Source: Oscillospiraceae bacterium
Lineage (GTDB): Bacteria > Bacillota > Clostridia > Christensenellales > Aristaeellaceae
Reading direction: 5' to 3'
DNA length: 33,842 nucleotides
Assembly: GCA_031266295.1 (NCBI GenBank)
Contig: JAISBH010000245.1
Span: forward strand, 1 to 33,842
Position numbers and translations under genes: made by a program. Positions 8,473 through 16,811 of this stretch are shown piece after piece. Positions within the stretch are counted from its first letter, which is position 1; each line of letters opens with the position of its first letter. A model generated the notes under the pieces. It saw only the letters and a program-made list of their open reading frames with translations. It made no database searches and had not been told where the DNA came from.

Positions 8473-9633
8473 TTATATCTCGCCGACATCCACCCATGCG
8501 CACCGCTGGCTGGACAGTTCAACCGCGTCCATAATCTGCGCGACCGCCACGCCATCCGCGAAGTTAGGCGCGCACGGCCGCCCTTGAGACGCACACTGCA
8601 CAAATTCGTACAGTTCATGAACGAACGTCTCCGGGAATCCAATCACGTGACCGGCCGGCCACCACTTGTCCCAGTAAGGATGAACGCCCTCGGAGACCTG
8701 TATCATCCGCCAGCCCTGTTCGCCTGGCTCATCCTCGGCGCTAAAGTACCACAGCTCATTCATCCGCTCAAACTCAAACTTCAGCGAGCCCTTCTCACCG
8801 TTCACCTCTATGCGCATGTCGTTCTTATGCCCTTGTGCGAACCGCGTCGCCTCGAACAGCCCCATCGCGCCGTTTTCGAAACGGGCGATGAACGAGCTGG
8901 CGTCGTCAACGTCCACTTTGGCACGAGGCGCGTCGGCGCTCGCCTTGCCCGACAGGCCGGCCATGCGCTCGACGACGGGACGTTCCTTAACGAACGTAGT
9001 CAGCGATCCGACAACTTCGGCTATGTCGCCGACAAGGTAACGCGCCGCGTCGATCACGTGCGCGCATAAATCGCCCAGCGCGCCGCTGCCGCAGACCGTC
9101 TTATCCAGCCTCCACACCTTCGGAAAGTCTGGATCAATGATCCAGTCTTGCAGGAAACTGCCACGGCAGTGAAATATCTTGCCGATCTTTCCGTCGTCAA
9201 TCAGCTTCTTGGCAAGCGCCAGCGCGGGCGCAAAGCGGTAATTGAATCCAATCTGGTTCGCTACCCCGGCCTTCTCGGCGGCCTCCTGCATCAACCGCGC
9301 GTCCGCAGTAGTCAGTGCGAGCGGCTTTTCGCAGAATACGTGCTTACCCGCCTGAGCCGCCGCGATTGCGATGTCGCGATGCACGTTTGACGGTGCGGTG
9401 ATGTCGATCGCGTCGACATCGTCGCGCGTGACCAGCTTCTTCCAATCGGTTTCGATCTCCTTGAACCCTAGCGTCTCTGACGCCTGTTTGACCCACACCG
9501 CATCGCGTCCGCACAGTACGGCGCGCTCTACTGGTACATCCGTTTCAAAGAACATTGGCAGCCGCGCCAGTGCGTTCGAGTGTGCCTTACCCATGAATTT
9601 ATACCCAATCAACCCAAAACGCATCGGTTTCAT
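8473..9633 (-). CDS. Gfo/Idh/MocA family NAD(P)-dependent oxidoreductase
   Basis: This is a predicted sugar or inositol-type dehydrogenase of 386 aa. It has an N-terminal Rossmann fold (MRFGLIGYKFMGKAHSNA), the EKPL motif (HVFCEKPLALT) with the catalytic-region lysine, and the C-terminal alpha/beta domain containing GDLCAHVIDAARYLVG. The ORF track starts at 9660. The internal ATG at 9633 has GGAGGGG seven bases upstream and begins right at the Rossmann fold, so I chose it. It is probably its own unit behind the promoter at 9667-9695. Location next to a sugar importer suggests use of the imported sugar, which is inference. The substrate is unknown. Confidence 0.9.
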   Translation of the reverse strand: MKPMRFGLIGYKFMGKAHSNALARLPMFFETDVPVERAVLCGRDAVWVKQASETLGFKEIETDWKKLVTRDDVDAIDITAPSNVHRDIAIAAAQAGKHVFCEKPLALTTADARLMQEAAEKAGVANQIGFNYRFAPALALAKKLIDDGKIGKIFHCRGSFLQDWIIDPDFPKVWRLDKTVCGSGALGDLCAHVIDAARYLVGDIAEVVGSLTTFVKERPVVERMAGLSGKASADAPRAKVDVDDASSFIARFENGAMGLFEATRFAQGHKNDMRIEVNGEKGSLKFEFERMNELWYFSAEDEPGEQGWRMIQVSEGVHPYWDKWWPAGHVIGFPETFVHELYEFVQCASQGRPCAPNFADGVAVAQIMDAVELSSQRCAWVDVGEI

Positions 9634-9666
9634 GCCGACCCCTCCATTCATCAAACCCAACGGCTA

Positions 9667-9695
9667 TATATAAGATTCGTTTCACATTATTGTAA
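9667..9695 (-). promoter_or_regulatory. Probable promoter of the oxidoreductase gene
   Basis: On the minus strand TTACAA (9695-9690), a 17-nt spacer and TATATA (9672-9667) lie about 33 nt before the oxidoreductase start. Both boxes deviate modestly from consensus. Confidence 0.55.
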
Positions 9696-9786
9696 CACCA
9701 GTCAGCGGGAATGGAAAGCCCCGGCGGCGAATTACCTGATTGAATTGGAGTATTGAACAGGGATTATGAAATGAAGGAGACATTGC

Positions 9787-10815
9787 ATGGCAAACGAGCT
9801 AATCCATTTGGAAAACGATTACAGCGAATGCGCGCATCCGGCGATACTGGAACGGATCGCGAGGGAGAACACAACGTCCCGATCAGGCTACGGCGTAGAC
9901 GACGCGTGCGATTCGGCCGCAGCCAAGATACGCGGGTTGATCGGACGCGATGACGCAGATGTGCACTTCCTAATAGGCGGAACGAGTGTGAATTTGATCG
10001 CGCTGGCAGCGTTCCTGCGCCCGCATGAGGCAATCATATGCGCCGAGCAGGCGCATATCAACGTCCACGAGACCGGCGCGGTCGAGGCCAGCGGACACAA
10101 ACTGCTGACCGCCTCGACGACGGATGGGAAACTGACTCCGGAGCTGGTCGAGCTGCTCTATTCCAAGCAGACGGATGAACACATGGTGAAACCGCGGCTG
10201 GCTTACATCTCCAACGCGACGGAACTGGGAACCGTTTACACCGCCGATGAACTGCGCAAGCTGCGTGGATGCTGCGACGCGCTAAATCTGCTGCTCTACA
10301 TGGACGGCGCGCGGCTTGGCTCCGCGCTGGCTGCATCGGATCTCGAGTGGACGCATTTGCCGCGATATCTGGATGCGTTCTATATAGGCGGGACGAAGAA
10401 TGGCGCGCTGTTCGGCGAGGCGATGGTTATCATCAACGATGCGCTGAAGCCTGACTTCCGCTACCTGATCAAGCAGCGCGGCGGTATGCTGGCCAAAGGT
10501 TTCCTACTGGGGCATCAGTTTGACGTATTGTTCGAGGACGACCTGTTCCTCAGCCTGGCCCGGCACGCTAACAGGATCGCCGACGGGCTGCGCGCGGCGC
10601 TGGTGGCGAAGGGCGTTCGTTTTCTCGTTGAAACGCAGACAAATATGTTGTTCCCGATATTGCCGAACGAGTGGGTCGCCAAGTTACGTAAGCGGTTCGC
10701 GTTCCACGACGCAGAGAGGATATCAAATACCGAAACGGCGGTGCGACTGGTGGCAAGCTGGGCTTCGCCGGAGAGTATCGTTGATGAATTCGCTGCTTGT
10801 GTAAACCAACTATAA
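9787..10815 (+). CDS. Threonine aldolase family PLP enzyme (beta-eliminating lyase fold)
   Basis: This is a fold-type I pyridoxal-phosphate enzyme of 342 aa, most like low-specificity L-threonine aldolases that split threonine or allo-threonine to glycine and acetaldehyde. The likely PLP lysine is Lys204 in IGGTKNG. Asp173 in YMDGARLG should contact the pyridine ring, and His90 in QAHINVHETGAVE should stack on the cofactor. LIGGTSVNL (63-70) is the phosphate-binding turn. AAGGAG lies eight bases before the ATG. The reaction specificity (aldolase or another C-beta lyase) cannot be fixed from sequence. The stop codon sits inside the putative BirA operator of the next gene. Confidence 0.87.
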   Translation: MANELIHLENDYSECAHPAILERIARENTTSRSGYGVDDACDSAAAKIRGLIGRDDADVHFLIGGTSVNLIALAAFLRPHEAIICAEQAHINVHETGAVEASGHKLLTASTTDGKLTPELVELLYSKQTDEHMVKPRLAYISNATELGTVYTADELRKLRGCCDALNLLLYMDGARLGSALAASDLEWTHLPRYLDAFYIGGTKNGALFGEAMVIINDALKPDFRYLIKQRGGMLAKGFLLGHQFDVLFEDDLFLSLARHANRIADGLRAALVAKGVRFLVETQTNMLFPILPNEWVAKLRKRFAFHDAERISNTETAVRLVASWASPESIVDEFAACVNQL

Positions 10816-10830
10816 TTACACGGTTGACTT
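10799..10830 (+). promoter_or_regulatory. Putative BirA operator upstream of bioY
   Basis: TGTAAACC (10800-10807) and GGTTGACTT (10822-10830) form an imperfect inverted repeat with a 14-nt spacer. This fits the known BirA site pattern (TTGTAAACC, 14-16 nt, GGTTTACAA): the left half matches 8 of 9 bases and the right half about 6 of 9. The right half overlaps the -35 box of the bioY promoter, so a bound repressor would block transcription. The left half lies in the last codons of the aldolase gene. Confidence 0.55.
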
Positions 10831-10852
10831 AGCGCAGACAAAGGCATACAAT
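10824..10852 (+). promoter_or_regulatory. bioY promoter
   Basis: TTGACT (10824-10829), a 17-nt spacer and TACAAT (10847-10852) are near consensus and lie 45 nt before the bioY start codon. Confidence 0.75.
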
Positions 10853-10896
10853 CATCCCGGCAATAGACGCTGAACAATAATTGTTGAGGTGATTGC

Positions 10897-11493
10897 ATGG
10901 TCAAGACAACCAGCCGCAAGCCGGCGAACATAGCCAAGCCGTTCGCCGTGATTCGAATAACGCGCGTCGCGTTGGCTGCGGCGATGGTCGTTATAGCGAC
11001 GTTCATACGATTCCCGCTGGGGTTTGCGCCGGTGATGTTCACGGCGCAGGTATACATGGTGTTGACCGTTGGGCTGCTGTTAGGCGCGATGGACGGCATG
11101 TTCGCGCTGACTGTGTACCTGCTGATCGGACTGATGGGGATGCCTGTATTCTCACGTGGCGGCGGATTCAGCACGCTTGCCACGCCGGAGGGTGGATACC
11201 TGCTGGGCTTCGTCGCGGCGGCGGGCATATCTGGTTTGATCAGCGAAATGACGCTGACGAAGGAGCCGTATTGGGAATTCATCGCGGCGTTCACGGGTGC
11301 GGCGGCCTGCTATGCGATCGCGCTGCCGTTCATCGCCATTCAGCAGGCGGCGCTGGGCAATCCAGTTGCGGTGGGGAGGCTGTTTGCGGTGTACTTCCTC
11401 GCGTTCCTGCCGTTAGACGCGGTGAAGGCCGCGTTGGCCGCTCTGACGGCAAGGGGACTGCGCCACGCTGCACCGTCTCTTTTCGCTCGCTGA
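10897..11493 (+). CDS. bioY: Biotin transporter BioY (ECF S-component)
   Basis: This is the membrane substrate-binding subunit for biotin uptake, working with the energy-coupling-factor ATPases and EcfT, which are not in this window. The 198-aa protein has about six membrane helices and the BioY signature GMPVFSRGGGFSTLATPEGGY (split here as GMPVFSRGG and TPEGGYLLGF). GAGGTGATTGC provides the ribosome binding site. The putative BirA operator at its promoter supports the biotin assignment and predicts repression when biotin is plentiful. A basic N-terminal extension of about 20 residues precedes the first helix. Confidence 0.93.
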   Translation: MVKTTSRKPANIAKPFAVIRITRVALAAAMVVIATFIRFPLGFAPVMFTAQVYMVLTVGLLLGAMDGMFALTVYLLIGLMGMPVFSRGGGFSTLATPEGGYLLGFVAAAGISGLISEMTLTKEPYWEFIAAFTGAAACYAIALPFIAIQQAALGNPVAVGRLFAVYFLAFLPLDAVKAALAALTARGLRHAAPSLFAR

Positions 11494-11573
11494 CACAAAT
11501 CATGAAGGAATCCTTCCCCGCGCCGCGAATTATAACAATATAACTCCAGATAACATAACGAGGGGGTTTTGCC

Positions 11574-12113
11574 ATGCGCATCATATTCAGCGCGAAGAAT
11601 TACGACGCGTCGCAGAGACTGCGCGCAAGGATCGAGCGCAAGATCGACAAGCTGTCCCGGTATTTCCTTCAGGATGTCGAGGCGCGGGTGCGCCTGTCCG
11701 CTGAACACGTTGGCCATAAGGGTTGCGAGATAACGATACCATTCGATGGCGGCGTGCTGCGAGCGGAGGATTACACGGACGATATGTACCAGTCGGTGGA
11801 CGTCGCGCTGGCGAAGATAGAGCGCCAAATCCACCGTCACCGCACGCGCCTGGAAAAGCGGCTGCGTGTGGACGCGTTCAAGTCCGAGGAAGGCGAATTC
11901 ATAGACGAGTATCCCGCCGAAGAGCCGGAGGCGCGGTATGTATCGCGCACGAAGCAGTTCCCGATCAAGCCGATGGTCATTGAAGACGCTATCGAGCAGC
12001 TTGACATGCTGGGACACGCGTTCTTCGTGTTTGTGAACAGCGACACCAGTCAAACCTGCGTGCTGTACAAGCGCAAGGATGACAGCATCGGAATGCTTGA
12101 GCCGGAGGCGTAA
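11574..12113 (+). CDS. hpf: Ribosome hibernation promoting factor, long form
   Basis: This protein dimerises 70S ribosomes into inactive 100S particles during starvation. At 179 aa it is the long type. Residues 1-100 form the HPF/YfiA ribosome-binding domain (FSAKNYDASQRLRARIERK, then DDMYQSVDVALAKIERQIHRH). A variable linker follows, and residues about 122-179 form the C-terminal dimerisation domain (KQFPIKPMVIEDAIEQLDM, HAFFVFVNSDT, VLYKRKDDSIGML). GAGGGGGTTTTGCC precedes the ATG. Its last codons carry the ribosome binding site of the MFS gene, so the two are probably co-translated. Confidence 0.96.
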   Translation: MRIIFSAKNYDASQRLRARIERKIDKLSRYFLQDVEARVRLSAEHVGHKGCEITIPFDGGVLRAEDYTDDMYQSVDVALAKIERQIHRHRTRLEKRLRVDAFKSEEGEFIDEYPAEEPEARYVSRTKQFPIKPMVIEDAIEQLDMLGHAFFVFVNSDTSQTCVLYKRKDDSIGMLEPEA

Positions 12114-12114
12114 C

Positions 12115-13338
12115 ATGCCCGGCGTCAATTATAACCGCACGCGCAAGGCGTGCTATATTAGTTTCATCGTGCAGGCAGTAGTTAACAACCTCGCGCCGAT
12201 GCTGTTCCTAACGTTTCAGCGTGAGTTCGGCGTCACGGTTGAGCGAATAGGCGCGTTGATCGCGTTGAACTTCATCACGCAGATGACTGTCGACGCGCTG
12301 GCGGTAAAGTACGCGGCGCGGATAGGCGTCCGTCCATTGGTGCTGGCCAGCGAGTTGTGCGCGGCGCTTGGGCTGATAGGTTTAGCGATATTCCCCAGGA
12401 TACTGCCCAGGCCGTTTGCGGGACTGTGCATGGCGACGATATTGGGCGCGATAGGCGGCGGACTGATTGAGGTGCTGGTCAGTCCCATCCTTGAGAGTCT
12501 GCCCAGCGGCGACAAAGCTGCGTCTATGAGTTTCCTGCATTCATTCTACTGTTGGGGGCAGGCTGGAGTAGCGCTGATGAGCGCCGCGTTCTTTTTCATG
12601 TGCCCGCCCAGCGCATGGCCGGTGCTGGCGATTATCGGGGCGTGCGTTCCAGCGGTGACGTTCGTATTGTTCCTGCGCGCGCCGTTCGCGGCGCTGCCTG
12701 GAGACGCGCAGCCTATATCGATTAAGCGGCTTGTTAGGAACAGGCTGTTCCCGCTGCTGTTTGTAATGATGGCGGCGTCGGGCGCGTCTGAGATAGCGAT
12801 GGCGCAGTGGGCTTCTTATTTTGCCGAAACGGGGTTGGGCGTGACCAAGTCGCTGGGGGATTTGTTGGGGCCGTGCGCGTTCGCGATAGCGATGGGTGTA
12901 ACGCGCGCATGGTACGGAGTGAAAGGCTCAAGTGTAAATTTGGTGAAGGCGCTGTCGGTCAGCGCAGCCGCGTGTGTGGGATGCTATCTATTGGCGGCGC
13001 TGTCGGGGAATCCGTTCATGTCGCTGGTTGGGTGCGCGTGCTGCGGATTTACGGTCGGGTTGATGTGGCCGGGAATGCTGAGCTTGTCGGCGAGAAGGAT
13101 GCCCGAGGGTGGAACCGCGCTGTTCGCGGCTTTAGCGCTAGGCGGGGATACGGGATGTACGCTGGGACCGCTGCTGGTCAGCGCAGTGGCGGGCGCGGTC
13201 GATCGTGGCGTGTTGACCGGAATAGGTCAATCCGGGCTGAAAACCGGTCTATTCTCAGCTATTCTATTTCCGATAATCCTAATAGCAGGTACACAATTGT
13301 TAAGAGTCAATGAAAGCAAACCCTCGCCAAAACAATAG
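12115..13338 (+). CDS. MFS transporter
   Basis: This is a major facilitator superfamily permease of 407 aa with about 12 membrane helices. A loop GLIEVLVSPILESLPSGDKA between helices and a polar break at the middle (DAQPISIKRLVRNRLFP) separate the two halves. The ORF track starts at 12079 inside hpf. The ATG at 12115 follows the hpf stop by one base and has GGAGG seven bases upstream, so it is preferred. The substrate is unknown. The family is close to sugar or unknown-solute MFS proteins of Bacillota, judged only by general appearance. Confidence 0.88.
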   Translation: MPGVNYNRTRKACYISFIVQAVVNNLAPMLFLTFQREFGVTVERIGALIALNFITQMTVDALAVKYAARIGVRPLVLASELCAALGLIGLAIFPRILPRPFAGLCMATILGAIGGGLIEVLVSPILESLPSGDKAASMSFLHSFYCWGQAGVALMSAAFFFMCPPSAWPVLAIIGACVPAVTFVLFLRAPFAALPGDAQPISIKRLVRNRLFPLLFVMMAASGASEIAMAQWASYFAETGLGVTKSLGDLLGPCAFAIAMGVTRAWYGVKGSSVNLVKALSVSAAACVGCYLLAALSGNPFMSLVGCACCGFTVGLMWPGMLSLSARRMPEGGTALFAALALGGDTGCTLGPLLVSAVAGAVDRGVLTGIGQSGLKTGLFSAILFPIILIAGTQLLRVNESKPSPKQ

Positions 13339-13546
13339 CGCAAGTTCGCCGGAAGTGCACGTCATGCCGTTAAAGTTTTCCATGGATTCACGATGAACTT
13401 TCGCCGCTCACCGACGAGGGAAGGCCCCTTTACGGTCTGCTGACTGGATGAGCGCCTCGGCGCCCACCGCTAAGCAAGTCGACGTGAGCGGCGAAAAGAC
13501 GCGTGAAGATACGTGGATTTTATGCATCAAGCAGCGTATTTCATGC

Positions 13547-13575
13547 TTGACAAACGGGCGCGCATCAGTTAAGCT
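13547..13575 (+). promoter_or_regulatory. Promoter of the tRNA array
   Basis: TTGACA (13547-13552), a 17-nt spacer and TAAGCT (13570-13575) lie about 60 nt before tRNA-Val. The -35 box is perfect and the -10 box weak. The 13339-13635 region holds no gene. Confidence 0.6.
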
Positions 13576-13635
13576 ATACGAGTCGCGAATGGATTGGACA
13601 ACGCCTCCCAACGGAGTCTGGATTGTCCAGGGCGG

Positions 13636-13711
13636 GGGAGCATAGCTCAGTTGGGAGAGCATCTGCCTTACAAGCAGAGGGTCACAGGTTCGAGCCCTGT
13701 TGTTCCCACCA
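13636..13711 (+). tRNA. tRNA-Val (anticodon TAC)
   Basis: The acceptor stem GGGAGCA pairs with TGTTCCC, the anticodon loop is CTTACAA, and the T-loop is TTCGAGC. The CCA end is encoded. It is the first of five tRNAs in one array. Confidence 0.96.
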
Positions 13712-13768
13712 TGCACCCGATGCTTGGTATGATGTTTGTTAAGTAGCCGTCGCGAGTTTTATGGCCAC

Positions 13769-13845
13769 GGCCCAGTAGCTCAGTTGGTTAGAGCGCCAGC
13801 CTGTCACGCTGGAGGTCGAGGGTTCGAGCCCCTTCTGGGTCGCCA
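13769..13845 (+). tRNA. tRNA-Asp (anticodon GTC)
   Basis: GGCCCAG pairs with CTGGGTC (one G-U). The anticodon loop is CTGTCAC, the discriminator is G, and CCA is encoded. Confidence 0.96.
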
Positions 13846-13850
13846 CACTC

Positions 13851-13926
13851 GCCTTGGTAGCTCAGTCGGTAGAGCAGTAGACTGAAAATCTACGTGTCGG
13901 TGGTTCAATTCCGCCCCAAGGCACCA
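13851..13926 (+). tRNA. tRNA-Phe (anticodon GAA)
   Basis: GCCTTGG pairs with CCAAGGC. The anticodon loop is CTGAAAA, the discriminator is A, and CCA is encoded. It starts only 5 nt after tRNA-Asp. Confidence 0.96.
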
Positions 13927-13932
13927 ATTGCT

Positions 13933-14007
13933 GCGGTAGTAGCTCAGTGGTAGAGTGCGACCTTGCCAAGGTCGAAGTCGCGAGTTCGAATCTCGTCTAC
14001 CGCTCCA
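13933..14007 (+). tRNA. tRNA-Gly (anticodon GCC)
   Basis: GCGGTAG pairs with CTACCGC. The anticodon loop is TTGCCAA, the discriminator is T as usual for bacterial tRNA-Gly, and CCA is encoded. Confidence 0.96.
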
Positions 14008-14100
14008 ATATCATTAATCGTGCGGGGTTGTTGGTTTTGTATTGTTAGGCATATCTCGCGAAGTGCTGACGTACAATCGACAGTCCCGTGTGATGTATAG

Positions 14101-14172
14101 GGCGCCATAGCCAAGTGGTAAGGCGAAGGTCTGCAAAACCTTTATTCCCCAGTTCGAGTCTGGGTGGCGCCT
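14101..14172 (+). tRNA. tRNA-Cys (anticodon GCA)
   Basis: GGCGCCA pairs with TGGCGCC. The anticodon stem-loop AAGGT-CTGCAAA-ACCTT is clear and the discriminator is T. Unlike the other four tRNAs the 3' CCA is not encoded (CAA follows), so it must be added by CCA-adding enzyme. Confidence 0.95.
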
Positions 14173-14190
14173 CAACAGTCAAACGGTGTG

Positions 14191-14237
14191 AAAATGACGA
14201 TTTTCCCTGAAGATTCAGGAAAAGTCGTCATTTTTGT
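14191..14237 (+). terminator. Terminator of the tRNA array
   Basis: A 20-bp stem (14191-14210 with 14215-14234) has one G-U pair and one mismatch around the loop AGAT, and ends in a run of T. It starts 18 nt after tRNA-Cys. The A-run on the left arm means it could also act on the other strand. Confidence 0.92.
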
Positions 14238-14629
14238 GTTATGTTGCTTGACGCCTATAATTCACAACAGATTCACGGCAGATTTTCGTCGTTCGCTAAA
14301 GTGAGTTACGAGGCCTTCCTTACGATCCTCTGCCCGAGTGTGCTCGGTTTTGCACAGAGCCGCAGCTGACGACGGTCGGCGAATCGACAATGCAAACCGC
14401 TGCAAGAACCGACGCGCGCGGCAAAAACTCATCGCGAATCTATACGAATTTTATACTTCAAACGGTATAAAAACCACAAAACAATGATTTATTGGCGTCT
14501 TTTGCTAGGCAATACAGAACCGGCATTGTTGCGGTAAGCTTCAATATGGCTTGCATTAATCACAGTCCTTAACCTACCGATTCGCTCATAGAATAAACCG
14601 GCATTTTATATTATTCCGGGAGGTAGGAT
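14238..14629. other. Intergenic region between tRNA array and glycosyltransferase genes
   Basis: About 390 bases hold no gene that I can support. It must contain the promoter of the glycosyltransferase genes, but I see no pair of boxes near consensus. The only distinct structure is the inverted repeat at 14449-14472. I see no fragment of the neighbouring tRNAs that would mark an integrated element. Confidence 0.5.
14449..14472 (+). promoter_or_regulatory. Inverted repeat, possible operator upstream of glycosyltransferases
   Basis: TTTTATAC and GTATAAAA form a perfect 8-bp inverted repeat around 8 nt, about 160 nt before the first glycosyltransferase. Its size and spacing fit a dimeric regulator site. 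The function is inference. Confidence 0.35.
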
Positions 14630-15550
14630 ATGGCCCCGCTGCTCAGCGTAATAGTTACAGTCCATAATAAAGCTCCGTTCATCAAACGCTGCGCGTTAAG
14701 CGTGCTCAATCAGACGTACCACGACCTAGAATTAGTCATCGTGGATGACGGCTCGACCGACAACAGCGATAGATTGTGCGATATGATCCAAGCCGAGGAT
14801 CCCCGCGTACGCGTGATCCATCAGGATCAGTTGGGCGTGGTAACCGCGCGCCGGAATGGAACAGACTCCGCGCTTGGCGAATATATTCACCATGTAGATG
14901 GTGACGACTGGTTAGAGCCTAACATGGAGTCCGCGCTGACGTCCGCGCTGCTGGATACAGGCGCTGACGTCGCGTTGACTGGTTACATCGACGAGCGCAA
15001 CGGCAAACACTGGCCTGCCGGCACGATTCCTAGCGGCGTATACTCACGCGCGGAATTGGAGAGGAACGTGTTTCCATATATGATAGCATCGCATGGCGAG
15101 GGTACGATGGGGTTGTACTCCTCACTGTGGACCAGCGTAATGCGCAAGTCGCTGATCGCGCCGATACTGCACGGCGTCGACCCGGCGCTGAAACGCGGCG
15201 AGGACTCGCTATGTCTGTATCAGGCCGTAACGCAGGCGCGCGGTGTGGTAATACTGGATGGATCGTATTACCATTACTGCGTCAACCCTTCGAGTGTGAC
15301 TGCCCGCCCCTTGCCCGGCCATTACAGCAACCTCGAGCGGCTGATGAATGGGTACCTGTCCTCTCCATTGGCGGGGATACAGTCAGTCAAGCGGCAGCTT
15401 CCCAACAAATTCTGGTATCATGTGCTGCATGGCGATTTGCTCGCACATAGATCCGGCAAATCATACAGCGCGGAAGAGTTGGTATGCCGCGCGCGCGTCG
15501 TCTCCCAGATAGAGGCTCTGGAACGGAATCTATTTAGAATTACAGAATAA
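14630..15550 (+). CDS. GT2 family glycosyltransferase (first of three)
   Basis: This predicted inverting glycosyltransferase (306 aa) should add a sugar from a nucleotide donor to a surface glycan or lipid carrier at the inner face of the membrane. The GT-A fold start is LLSVIVTVHNKAPFIKRC, with the donor-binding DDGSTDNSD and the metal motif HHVDGDDW near residues 86-93. KRGEDSLCLY supplies the ED pair typical of the catalytic region. The ribosome binding site GGGAGGTAGG is strong. It is the only one of the three paralogues without a long basic tail. The acceptor and donor cannot be told from sequence. Confidence 0.9.
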   Translation: MAPLLSVIVTVHNKAPFIKRCALSVLNQTYHDLELVIVDDGSTDNSDRLCDMIQAEDPRVRVIHQDQLGVVTARRNGTDSALGEYIHHVDGDDWLEPNMESALTSALLDTGADVALTGYIDERNGKHWPAGTIPSGVYSRAELERNVFPYMIASHGEGTMGLYSSLWTSVMRKSLIAPILHGVDPALKRGEDSLCLYQAVTQARGVVILDGSYYHYCVNPSSVTARPLPGHYSNLERLMNGYLSSPLAGIQSVKRQLPNKFWYHVLHGDLLAHRSGKSYSAEELVCRARVVSQIEALERNLFRITE

Positions 15551-15575
15551 TCATGACAGGAGCGTGTAGACCTAG

Positions 15576-16811
15576 ATGAATGAACTGCTGACGGTGGTTG
15601 TCACCGTACACAATACAGAGGCATATGTAGGGCAATGCGTGGAAAGCATTATAAAACAAACATACACCCCCCTTGAGATCATTCTGGTGGACGATGGATC
15701 GACGGACGACAGCGACAAGATATGCGATACGCTGGCAACGCTCGATTCTCGCATACAGGTAATCCATCAGGAGCAGCAGGGAGCGGCTGCAGCGCGCAAG
15801 GCAGGAATCCAGGCCGCGACAGGCGAGTACATCCACTTCGTCGACGACGACGACTGGCTGAAACCCAACATGGAAGCCGTGATGATGAACGGCCTAACTA
15901 AGAACGATGCCGACGTCATCGTGTGCGGATATCTGGATTACGTGGGTGATCACGTATACAGGCGCGCGCCCGGCCAGATAAAGCCCGGCGTGTACGACCG
16001 TAAGGCGATGATCCGGGACGTATTCCCATATATGATGCTGCCATATCCGCGCACATATAGCGGCGCTGGGCTGCAGATACCGCTGTGGATGAAGGTGTTC
16101 CGCACATCAATCGCATACGACGCGGTCATGCGCGTCGATCCCTCAATCAAGAAGCACAACGACCTCGCCTGTGTGTATGAGGCAATATACAACGCGAACC
16201 GCATGGTCATAATATCAGATAACCTGTACCATCATCGGCGCGGACGAAAAAACAGCATCACCAAGCGATTCCTGCCCGATCTGTACTCCGTAATCGAGGC
16301 GCTTATGAACCATATGCTCTCCGGTCCGCTGGCGGAAGATCTGCTCATTGCCAAGCAGCTGCCCAAACTCTTCACGATCAATATCGCCTACAGCGAGTCA
16401 ACGAATGGCAGAGGCCAGCGAAGCATCGAGGAGATGCAAGTACGCATGCGCATTCGGCAGCGGATTAAGGATCTGGCACGCCAGTTCACCCAGGCGTCGC
16501 GCAACGCGCAATCTACGGCGCAATCGGTGGGTACACGCCGCCCGAAGCCCAAAGCGCGTCCGTATCATCCGGCGCAACCAAGCGCGAAAGTTCAATCAGG
16601 AGTCCAGACACAGCCGCAATACGCCTCAAGAAAGCGCGTGACAAGACATGTCCAACGTCCGGCGAGGTCGATCCCGCATAAACTCCAGCGCAACGAGAGG
16701 GCAGCCGTGCCGTCTCACCCCAGACAGCACCCCGCCGTGCAACGGAGCAAGCGCAAGCCGCCGATCTCTATCAGGGTCGTCAAGTCTGGGAAGAGGGGGA
16801 GAGATTCATGA
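15576..16811 (+). CDS. GT2 family glycosyltransferase with long basic C-terminal tail (second of three)
   Basis: This is a 411-aa paralogue of the first glycosyltransferase. The N-terminal GT-A domain has VVVTVHNTEAYVGQC, DDGSTDDSD and HFVDDDDW. The catalytic-region ED of the first copy is ND here (KKHNDLACVY). From about residue 305 the protein becomes a roughly 105-residue tail rich in Arg, Lys, Gln, Pro and Ser (for example RKRVTRHVQRPARS, QRSKRKPP) with no visible fold. Such a tail could bind membrane lipids, nucleic acid or an anionic polymer; this is inference. The ribosome binding site (AGGAG) is 13 nt from the ATG, so initiation may be weak. The stop overlaps the next start (ATGA). 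Confidence 0.88.
   Translation: MNELLTVVVTVHNTEAYVGQCVESIIKQTYTPLEIILVDDGSTDDSDKICDTLATLDSRIQVIHQEQQGAAAARKAGIQAATGEYIHFVDDDDWLKPNMEAVMMNGLTKNDADVIVCGYLDYVGDHVYRRAPGQIKPGVYDRKAMIRDVFPYMMLPYPRTYSGAGLQIPLWMKVFRTSIAYDAVMRVDPSIKKHNDLACVYEAIYNANRMVIISDNLYHHRRGRKNSITKRFLPDLYSVIEALMNHMLSGPLAEDLLIAKQLPKLFTINIAYSESTNGRGQRSIEEMQVRMRIRQRIKDLARQFTQASRNAQSTAQSVGTRRPKPKARPYHPAQPSAKVQSGVQTQPQYASRKRVTRHVQRPARSIPHKLQRNERAAVPSHPRQHPAVQRSKRKPPISIRVVKSGKRGRDS

Noticed and set aside
13408-13716. Minus-strand ORF of 102 aa (RARTCDPLLVRQ...)
   Set aside because: It is a known type of artefact from reading a tRNA gene on the opposite strand; it covers tRNA-Val and its leader.
14238-14400. Faint likeness between the region after the tRNA array and the region before it (13370-13450)
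   Set aside because: Only short, scattered matches; not enough to call a repeat without an alignment.
14101-14629. Possible integration site at the tRNA array with the glycosyltransferases as cargo
   Set aside because: No repeated tRNA fragment, integrase or mobility gene is visible on either side.
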